DNA from: Anopheles merus
Taxonomy: Eukaryota; Arthropoda; Insecta; Diptera; Culicidae
Length of the DNA stretch: 64,000 bases
Direction: 5' to 3'
Assembly: GCF_017562075.2 (NCBI RefSeq)
Contig: NW_024427592.1
Location: forward strand, 358,847 to 422,846
Made by a program: the position numbers and the translations under genes. The notes under the pieces were generated by a model. That model had not been told where the DNA came from. It did not search any database and was given only the letters and a program-made list of their open reading frames with translations. This document shows, piece by piece, positions 55,872-64,000 of the stretch (positions are counted from its first letter, which is position 1; each line of letters begins with the position of its first letter).

Positions 55872-56081
55872 GGTACAGTTTGTTTCCGAGTTACGCCGCT
55901 TCGGAGATACGCAATTTTTTAATTTGACAGATCAAACGTCAAATCTGTACAATTTGCTTCAAGAATTGTCTAATGCGCTATCAATTGCATTTTTACCAAT
56001 AAACTTAAATCACTTAAAAGCCAAAAATATCAAAATCTTCTGCATGAATCCTATCAAATAAATTATAAAGTGTATAAAAGT
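55872..56081. mobile_element. Truncated MITE of the ACAGGTA family
   Basis: It begins ACAGGTACAGTTTGTTTCCG then GGAGATACGCAATTTTTTA. Its body (GTACAATTTGCTTCAAGAA, AATCCTATCAAATAAATTAT) follows the interior order of the copies at 34250 and 48764. The right half is missing where the next element begins at 56082. Confidence 0.6.
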
Positions 56082-57216
56082 AGGGGAAGGTAGGCAAAGA
56101 CGGACACTGCGGGTAAGACGGACACTTCTTAAAAATGCATGAAAAAGGTAATTTTTGAGAAATTCAACAATGTAGAATCCAAACTGAAGGTTAAACAACA
56201 CATTTGAGACCATTTTTCGTGTAATATATGCGAAATTGGTTAAATTCATGAACAAAACTAATTTTCAATCGTGCGCACCTTTGTGGATGTAATTTGATTA
56301 CTGCGGGTCTTAAGCTCTGTAACTTGCATTGTTTATATTTTTGGAAGTTTTATTACATGAACGATTTGTCATGATTGTTAAGCAAAAAACTGGCGAAAGA
56401 ACGAGTATAAAAAAAATAAAAAATCTTGTTTTCTGCTGGTTTAAACATCCTGACACCAAAGCAGGAAAGACGAACACTTTGGCATAGGGAAAGATGGACA
56501 CCGAATTTGTTGAGCTATTTTACTTCTTATATCAATTGGTGATGAATATATGTATTTCTTCAAACACCTCAAATAAGGGTATTTTGAAGATATGAAACAT
56601 TACGCAACTAGAAAAAAGTAATAAATAAGCGAGAAATGAAACACCAGTCAAAATAGCAGTCATACGTTATGATACTACTCGTTCGACGCTGATGAGGCGC
56701 TTCACGAAATCCAATGTTTTGTCATGACTTGGACAACTTTAATAAAAAAAAGATAAAGTACTGATATCAAATCGTTCAGGAATAGATGAAAGATTCTATG
56801 GGTTTACATATATGAAAAAGTTCAATCTTCAATGTAAGTAACTGCTGACCTATTAACAAGTCCCTCAAATATGCAGTGGTCGAGTACTTTCCGCGGAATA
56901 ATTTCCTAAAGCAAAGTTTTGAATTGTTATTCTGTAAGCTGGTGTAACGTCCACTGTTAGTGTCCGATATTAAAAAAGATGCCTTAGATTCTGCATGCTT
57001 CGTTCTATTAGGAGCGCCGCTTAAAATTCCTAAATTCACGACTGAATGAATCGTCGTTGCAATTGGCCAAGAATTGGTTTATAAACGTACCAGGGTGTGG
57101 AAAGCGATAGAATTTTATAAAATACTGTAAAACACTCAATTTCCAACGTTTTCTAAAGGTGTTCATCTTAGCCTTCATGGTGTCCATCTTTCCCATATCA
57201 GGTGTCCGTCTTACCC
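56082..57216. mobile_element. Repeat element with AAGACGGACAC motifs
   Basis: GGTAGGCAAAGACGGACACT and GGGTAAGACGGACAC lie at the left (56089-56125), and GGTGTCCGTCTTACCC, inverted, at 57201-57216. Further variants are at 56467, 56490 and 57178. A matching outer right terminus was not found, so the right boundary is uncertain. The plan is like the GGGGCAAG and TTTTCGGCAG elements. Confidence 0.6.
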
Positions 57217-57982
57217 GAACATTTCAAAACTGTACGAAAAAAATCATGTTTTTCATTCATGAAAAAAACGAAAAATCGATGTAAACTTAAAAGTTTCAAC
57301 ACATTTTCTGATCAAACATGAGTGTAAGATAATGTATTCACATTTTCATGGTCGTTGCACCTATGTAACCTATATAACTGGGTTTGTTGACCACATGACC
57401 ACATCATATGAGGTGCACTGTCAGACACAAACAAACAAACAAGACAAACATATCAAAAACCCATACATTTTTCGTGTTCGATGTCGTGTTCGATTGGTGC
57501 TAGAGCGCCGGATAACTCGGGAACAGACTGTAGTCCCGAGATACACGGTACCTCTTAGGGCGGTGGCAACGCTCATCCGATGCGATTTTATCGGATGCTT
57601 TTGTCAAACGCTATTTTGGCTCATATTGCAAAAATTTTCATGATTAGAATGGTTTAGCCATTATATAAAAAAACAATTTCATATTGTTCGGCGTACCACG
57701 AAATCGCAAATTTTGATTCCGTCGGATCGTTGCATCCAATTTTATCTGTCAATGTAATCATGCAGTTTATGTAGGAACAAAAAGATGTATAAATGCATCA
57801 GTGTTTTTTTTTAAATAATGAGAAAGATAATTATAAACATAATAATAATGAAAATGTATTTATTACATTTATGTACAACGATAACCTTAATAGTAAGCAT
57901 GTACATGCACGTGTGTAATTATTTGTTAAATTTGTTTCTGATCCCAATATGAATGTCATTAGGTAAAACAGACAATTTACTC
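57217..57982. other. Non-coding with a MITE scrap
   Basis: GATAACTCGGGAACAGACT and TCCCGAGATACACGGTACC (57521-57554) are fragments of the MITE families seen at 29625 and 48772. Otherwise nothing was recognised. Confidence 0.45.
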
Positions 57983-58398
<416 letters not shown>

Positions 58399-58403
58399 TA
58401 TAA

Positions 58404-58976
58404 ATATAGGCCAAATGCCTGTCCAGCAGTTTCACCCCCACTAAGCCTTAAATGAACACATCACTTCTAACGGTCGATGAGTGGCATATCCTTTCAAAAT
58501 TTCTTCCGGGTGCAATGTAATTAATGTCTTGAATTACAGAACTACATTCTTCCTTGATCCTCTCCCAGCCTTTCTTAGTTACCGTATTCACAGTCGCCCC
58601 CGAATCCACCAAGAATTTAAACTCCACCGATCCTATAACACAATTCACGATACACGGATCACTTATCACCCCAGGTGACGTCGCCTTGCCAGTTATCAGC
58701 TAAAATATAAAAAAATAAAAAGAAAAGAAAAGAAAACAAATAAGTATACCAGCACACGATTTAAATTTAACAAAAAGTGTAACTTTTAATTTCCTATATT
58801 TATTTCAAAACAAAAGAAACATTTTTTTTTTTTTCACTCCGGAACGTCAACTTCTACCTGGTTGACACGCTTGGCTTCTTGTTTCATTCCCAATGTATTA
58901 TGGTTTCTTTTTGCTGCAAAGCAAAATTCGGCAAAATGGCCGGTTCTTCCACAGGAGAAACATTTCGCGCGAATTT
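58404..58976 (-). repeat. Inverted copy of gypsy gag-end/protease sequence
   Basis: It is essentially identical, in reverse complement, to 60114-60672. It encodes the end of the gag zinc knuckle region and the protease segment FKFLVDSGATVNTV. The near-identity of the two copies means the inverted duplication, or a repair event between arms, is recent compared with the decay of the rest of the element. Confidence 0.88.
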
Positions 58977-59499
58977 CTATTTTGTCAAATAGAGACATAC
59001 ACACCCGCTGCGCAAAGCGATCGAAAACTTTTCAACCTCTCGCTCAATGTAGCTAGAGAGCAAGAACCAACAATGATAAAGTGAGGAAAAAGAATAGAGA
59101 AGAGGGGAAGGAGGGGAGAAAGAGATCGTGGGTGTGAACTATTTTTCGGCCATTATCATTTTTGCGCCAACACGGTCGCGTACCGGAGCTTTTTTGTCAA
59201 AAAGAAACATACACATACAGCGCGCTCTCTCTCGAAATACCGTAAACGCTTCAACCGATCAAGAGCTTCGTTCGGTTCTTCGGACGTTTCTGCTCGCTCT
59301 CTCGATCGGTTTCGGCGGAAAGCGAGCTAGAAAGCGAGCTCAAAAACTGCTCGATTTTGTTGTGCGGGCAGCGATGCCGCTTGGGAAACACATGGCGGAA
59401 TGGATACGGTTTCGAGATAAGTTTGAGAGGATAGTGGCATGCAAAGCGCTTGTTGATTCAAAAACCCGTGTAACGGGCCTATAGATTTTTGCGGGAAGC

Positions 59500-60200
59500 T
59501 ATTTGTTGAGCATCATCGAAATGCAGCAGCGAAATTTGCCGTCTGAATCGGAGGATATTTACAACGAAACTATCCGCGCACTTGACGATTATTTAGTGAT
59601 TAGTGCGACGCATCAAAAGAGAGGATGAAGTTCCGTGAGATGAAGATGAAAGTGCATGAACCATTTGCGGACTGGGTGCTGCGTCTTGAAAAGCAAGCGG
59701 TGTTATGCGAGTTCGTGGGTGCGCAGCGTGAGGAAGAGATAATGCAGGCAACGGCGATCGGTTCCAGAAATATCTGCTAAACTTTACGAAATGGCAAACT
59801 TTTTCGGTGACAATTTAGAACGAGTAATTAGCCATGGAAAACATCTCGCTTTCATTCGGACGGAAGAGGTGGAGAGGAAGCCGGAAGGAGAAGAAGGAAC
59901 TCCGCGCAAAGTCAAGATGATCGACGAGCATTGATAAGATCGGTGAACGTATTGGCGAAAGTTCCGGCTAATCGATATAAGCCTTACGAGACAATGTGGA
60001 GTAAAATGCGAGCTGCAGGTTCTCGAGTACAGAACAATGAGGAAATGCGTGGAGGAATGCGACTCTGTACGAAGTGCGGACGTGCGCACGGTTGGGGCCA
60101 ATGCAAAGCATTTCGCGCGAAATGTTTCTCCTGTGGAAGAACCGGCCATTTTGCCGAATTTTGCTTTGCAGCAAAAAGAAACCATAATACATTGGAATGA
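59500..60200 (+). pseudogene. Gag of a decayed gypsy element
   Basis: The plus strand has a degraded gag (MQQRNLPSESEDIY, then several frame changes) with two zinc knuckles, CTKCGRAHGWGQC and CFSCGRTGHFAEFC (60064-60168). Stops and frameshifts are frequent. The sequence upstream (58977-59500) contains two diverged copies of a TTTTGTCAAA..GA.ACATACACA motif (58980, 59194) that may be part of an LTR or leader. Confidence 0.7.
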
Positions 60201-60379
60201 AACAAGAAGCCAAGCGTGTCAACCAGGTAGAAGTTGACGTTCCGGAGTGAAAAAAAAATGTTCTTTTGTTTTGAAATAAATATAGGAATTAAAAGTTACA
60301 CTTTTTGTTAAATTTAAATCGTGTGCTGGTATACTTATTTGTTTTCTTTTCTTTTCTTTTTTATTTTTTTATATTTTAG

Positions 60380-61860
60380 CTGATAACTGGCAAGGCGACG
60401 TCACCTGGGGTGATAAGTGATCCGTGTATCGTGAATTGTGTTATAGGATCGGTGGAGTTTAAATTCTTGGTGGATTCGGGGGCGACTGTGAATACGGTAA
60501 CTAAGAAAGGCTGGGAGAGGATCAAGGAAGAATGTAGTTCTGTAATTCAAGACATTAATTACATTGCACCCGGAAGAAATTTTGAAAGGATATGCCACTC
60601 ATCGACCGTTAGAAGTGATGTGTTCATTTAAGGCTTATGTGGGGTGAAACTGCTGGACAGGCATTTGGCCAAGTTTTTTGTAGTGAACGGTACCGAGATT
60701 TCACTTCTCGGTTTTCAAACGGCAAGTAATTAAATTAATACGGATAGGGCTAGGGCTGCTAAAGAAGGAGATAAATTGTGCCAAATTAGTTGGGAGAAAC
60801 ACAAGCATCGGCAACAGTGAATCAGGGCCAGGTGCGGCTGATCAGTGGGTCAAATTTCCGAAAATCGGTGGGGAACTGGTAAAATTCCGAATAGACACAT
60901 CAGTGATACCAAAGCGCATAATTAGATATAACGTCCCAATTGCGTTCGAGAAAGCAGTTAATGAAAGACTTGAACATGGAGAGAAGGCAGATTATAGAAA
61001 GGGCTGATAGGAGACGTAGCACGATATCATTTGTATCACCAATGGTGCTAGTTCCGAAGGGTCAGAAGGATTTCGGAATGGTTATAGATTTATCGGGAGG
61101 TGAACAAGGCGATAGTTCGTGAGCCCTAACCAATGCCGTCGCTTGAGAAAGTGTGGGCTGACATACCTCATAATGGAGGAAAATTATTTTCACTAAGATA
61201 GACTTAAAGGATGCATATTTTCATATAGTACTTTACGAAGAGGTGCGCCATTTAACCACTTTTATGACGGCTAACGGTTTGATGCGATTCACGAGGTTGC
61301 CTTTTGGGTTGTCGTGTGCACCTGAGTTGTTTCAGAGTGTTATGGAGATGTTATTTGCAGATTGTAAGAATTTAGTGGTATACATGGATGACGTTCTAGT
61401 TTATGGGTGATCTTTAGAGGAGTTAGAGAAATTAGTGAAGGAAGTAAAAGGGGTGATTGAGATAAATCACCTAACGATCAATGAGGAAAATCTTTATATA
61501 ATCAGGAAAAGTTGATTTTTTGGGTTTCACAATCGACGGACGAGTTTATTCTCCCCACCAAAGAGAAGATTTCAGACATATTAAGTTCGATAGACCAAAC
61601 GTGTCCAAGGTGCGGAGTTTTTTGGGCATGATAACATTTATAAGCCCGTTCATAAAGGATTTTTGCATAGGACAAAACCCTTAAGGGATTTGTTGTTAAA
61701 AAAAAAGTAAAATTCGAATGGAAAAAAGAACAACAGGATGCGTTTGAGGAGTTGAAAATTGCAACAGAAAATGATTTGATTAAGAGAGGATATTTCGATG
61801 CAAAAGACAAAACCATTCTGTACACTGATGCGTCACCCTGGGGTTAGGCGCTTTTTTGGA
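60380..61860 (+). pseudogene. Pol (protease, RT, RNase H start) of a decayed gypsy element
   Basis: Protease FLVDSGATVNTVTKKGW is at about 60460. The RT is scattered over frames: FVSPMVLVPKGQKDFGMVIDL (~61030), KIDLKDAYFHIVLYEE (~61195), LPFGLSCAPELFQSV, YMDDVLVYG (~61381, followed by a stop). The RNase H begins with ILYTDASPWG (~61814) and stops. The pieces are in the right order on one strand. No integrase was found before the hairpin at 61949, so it is 3' truncated. Confidence 0.8.
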
Positions 61861-61948
61861 ACAAGAAGGTTATTAAGACGGAGAAAGAAGGATTATAGCA
61901 TGCGCATCGAAGAGTCTTACAGAGGTAGAAGGAGATATCCACAACCCA

Positions 61949-62030
61949 ATTTTATTAACTACATTCTGTTAACACTATTTCATAGATAGTACTCTATGAA
62001 ATAGTGTTAACAGAATGTAGTTAATAAAAT
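61949..62030. repeat. Perfect hairpin: 38 bp arms, 6 bp loop
   Basis: The left arm is 61949-61986 and the right arm 61993-62030, with loop TAGTAC. The arms include ACATTCTGTTAACACTATTT and its exact complement. It lies at the 3' edge of the decayed gypsy element. Confidence 0.95.
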
Positions 62031-62106
62031 GATTATTCCTCTTTCAACCATCAACCAGTAAAGGTGTTTTAGCTCTATTAATAGTTTTTAGCCGGTCTGT
62101 TAATTT

Positions 62107-62221
62107 AGCCGGTCTCATAGTACAGTCGTCAACTCGTACGACTTAACAACATGCCCGTCATGGGTTCAAGCCGCAAATGGACCGTGCCGCCATACGTAGG
62201 ACTGACTATCCTGCTATGGGG
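62107..62221 (+). mobile_element. tRNA-derived SINE, copy 2 (3' truncated or diverged)
   Basis: It shares with copy 1 the head AGCCGGTCTC.TAGTACAGTCG, ACATGCCCGTCA.GGGTTCAAG (B box, slightly degraded) and GTAGGACTGACTATCCTGCTA. Similarity stops at about 62221. Confidence 0.75.
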
Positions 62222-62479
62222 GATCAATTGTACACCAGTATCTCATAGTATACTTAAATCAATTGTAAACTTCAACACTTTGGTCGAGTGTATCTCGTGC
62301 ATTTGTCGCGCCACGGCTGTAGACCCGGCAGCAACAAAGTCAAGACAAACTCTTCCCCGGTATGGATGGCGGTTTTAAGGTCTTTTTCTTATTATTATTC
62401 ATGTCATTACGGTCTACGCGATCATGTTGGGCTTTTGGCTTGAGTACACACATCGCCATATAGTCAGCTCTTACTACGG

Positions 62480-63845
62480 CGGACGGTTCATGACCGGTTA
62501 GAACCAACGACGGGCACGCAGATGTGCGGAATGATGGCGGTGCCGCGGGACCGCTCCTATCCAGCGTGCAACTTGCATACTGCCACACTGTCTACTTCGT
62601 CGGGTGCAACGTAAGTCGGCAATTGGCGTGGCCAGAACGTTCCGAACGGTTCGTTACGAGACTGTAGTGTTTGCTTGCGGTCTCTTGCCGATCTGCCTGG
62701 CAATCAAGGAGGACACTCGAGTGCACAGTCGCCGTGGAACTGGTTTAAACAGTGCAATACGGAGGGAGGTGCGCCAGCGGTCCATGGAAGAGTGGCAAGC
62801 AACGTGGGACGCAGACGCCGCCAACGAAAGAGCCAGCAGATACGTCAGGTGGACACACCGCGTAATTCCGGACGTGGGATCCTGGCAGTCACGGAAACAC
62901 GGAGACGTCACGTTCCACCTATCCCAGGTACTTTCCGGCCACGGTTTTTTTTCCGGGAGCACCTGTGCGGTATGCAGCTCACGTCGTCCCCGGACTGTAC
63001 GCGATGCCCCGGCGTTGCGGGAGAGCGCAGAACATGCTATGTTCGAGTGTCCGCGATTCGACTCAACCCGAACAGAGCTGCTGCACGGAGTCGTCCCGGA
63101 ACGCTGCTTGAACACATGCTCCAGAGCCCAGAGAACTGGAGTAATGTATGTGAGCCACCAAGCGGATAACATCAGCGCTACAGGAGGATTGGGACGAAAC
63201 CCGGCGAGAGCTGGCCGAACAAGGCGCCCCACGTGTGGGCGATAATCAACATAACCAAGAGAATGTCCGCACCTCGTGGTACAGTGCGAGGAACACCAGA
63301 GAAGAGCAACGGGGTAGACGCCACCCAACACCATCACCTCCACCCAGAGCGGTAGGGAGGCGGGCAGAAGTCCGATCTCTTGAGGAGCGCTATCGCAGGC
63401 AGCTACTGGTAGTTGAAGAGCGTCGGCGAATATCCGGCCACAGTGTCGGTGGAGTAATCTCGCAGGAGGATGGAACATTGGTCGAGGCGTCTCGACAAGG
63501 CATGAACGGTGCAGAAGAGACTGCAGCGACTGAGGCAGACGTGGTCACGCTAGATGATGTTGGTGGTCTGTGGAGGATCTAGGGAGGACCAAAGTATGGT
63601 CAAAAGGGCGATCTCCGCATCCTGAGCGGCAGGGAGGACAAAACGAATATGAAAGGGAAAGAGGGGGGAAATAAAATGTGTTAGGTGCCTGGCGCACGGG
63701 AAAGAGAGGCTCCGAGGAGCAGTAAAAGCCCTTCCTCATAGACCCCTCGCGGGGCAAGAGGGAAGGGAGTGGGCGAGGACAGGGGATATAATGTGTAAAC
63801 CAATAAGACAAATAAAACCTGTCCGTGATCTAAAAAAAAAAAAAC
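62480..63845 (+). mobile_element. R1-clade LINE, 3' fragment
   Basis: It encodes the C-terminal part of an R1-type ORF2, followed by a ~260 bp 3' region and a 14-A tail near 63832-63845. The 5' part is missing, the usual state of LINE copies. Confidence 0.75.
62604..63582 (+). pseudogene. R1-clade ORF2 C-terminus, frameshifted
   Basis: Conserved R1-type stretches are ARTFRTVRYETVVFACGLLP, WTHRVIPDVGSWQSRKHG, FHLSQVLSGHG, and a Cys-His finger ending AEHAMFECPRF. The finger region is split between two frames (its middle, SSPDCTRCPG, is in another), so there are at least two compensating frameshifts near 62950-63030. A Pro/Arg-rich and Glu-rich tail continues in a third frame to 63582. Upstream of 62604 homology (STSSGATQRKSAIG) continues in frame. 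Confidence 0.7.
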
Positions 63846-63925
63846 ACTGTCTCCTCCTGCCCGATGCATACGCAGCAGGCAGGAGAAGGATGCACCTCAC
63901 TATCAAAAGAAACACCGTCATGAAC

Positions 63926-64000
63926 CAGCGGCGGATCAAACGGTAGGCGGTCTAGGCGGTCGCCGAAGATCTCTAGTCTGTAGTATGCCGTATTTTACAA
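63926..64000 (+). mobile_element. Left end of a hAT-type element, cut by the window edge
   Basis: CAGCGGCGGATCAAACGG matches the hAT terminus at 17440 (CAGTGGCGGATTTT). A run of GGCGGT repeats follows. The other end is outside the window. Confidence 0.5.

Overview
The window looks like a piece of insect (dipteran) nuclear genome, most like a mosquito. The reasons are CR1-type LINEs with a PHD-like finger in ORF1, Mag-, CsRn1- and mdg3-type Ty3/gypsy elements, a BEL/Pao element with an envelope gene, R1-clade LINE debris, a tRNA-derived SINE, many TA-flanked MITEs, and short 60-80 bp GT-AG introns. Species cannot be fixed from the sequence alone. It is repeat-dense: nearly everything I can recognise is a transposable element, and only one non-transposon host gene can be modelled.

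Layout. 1-3693: 3' part of a Mag-type gypsy element with an open gag-pol frame and its 3' LTR. 3835-5808: two TA-flanked inverted-repeat elements. 5980-10497: nearly full-length CR1-type LINE on the minus strand, broken by frameshifts. 10754-12035: foldback element with ~320 bp arms. 12226-17098: complete gypsy element with 189 bp LTRs, 4 bp TSD, two frameshifts and one stop. 17292-20073: non-coding LTR element with 257 bp LTRs, whose 5' LTR is split by a hAT-type MITE that itself carries a SINE. 20278-29494: LINE 2 (minus, deleted), a CR1 fragment, a 1.2 kb hexanucleotide array, two gypsy fragments in opposite orientation, and between them a nearly intact LINE 3 (plus).

29745-33494: a two-gene cassette, with a CACTA/EnSpm-like transposase (plus, broken) and a convergent three-exon DUF4806-like gene (minus, apparently intact). 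34248-37983: MITEs, a palindrome, a possible LTR remnant and a TA array. 37976-51868: bounded by hAT-like ends and an 8 bp direct repeat, so possibly one large nested insertion. It contains a TTAA-flanked piggyBac-like MITE and a young BEL/Pao element (40440-48641) whose pol is broken but whose env frame is open.

53303-54268 (minus) is the host gene: signal segment, ten-cysteine vWC domain, in-frame TGA followed by CTAG, transmembrane segment and PPPY tail. The layout predicts a short secreted form and a readthrough membrane form. 54762-58400: more MITEs and AT-rich palindromes. 58404-62030: a decayed gypsy element with an inverted duplication and a 38 bp-arm hairpin. 62107-63845: a second SINE copy and an R1-clade LINE 3' end. 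63926-64000: the left end of another hAT-type element.

Most single-base frame breaks lie in or near homopolymers, so some may be assembly errors rather than real lesions.
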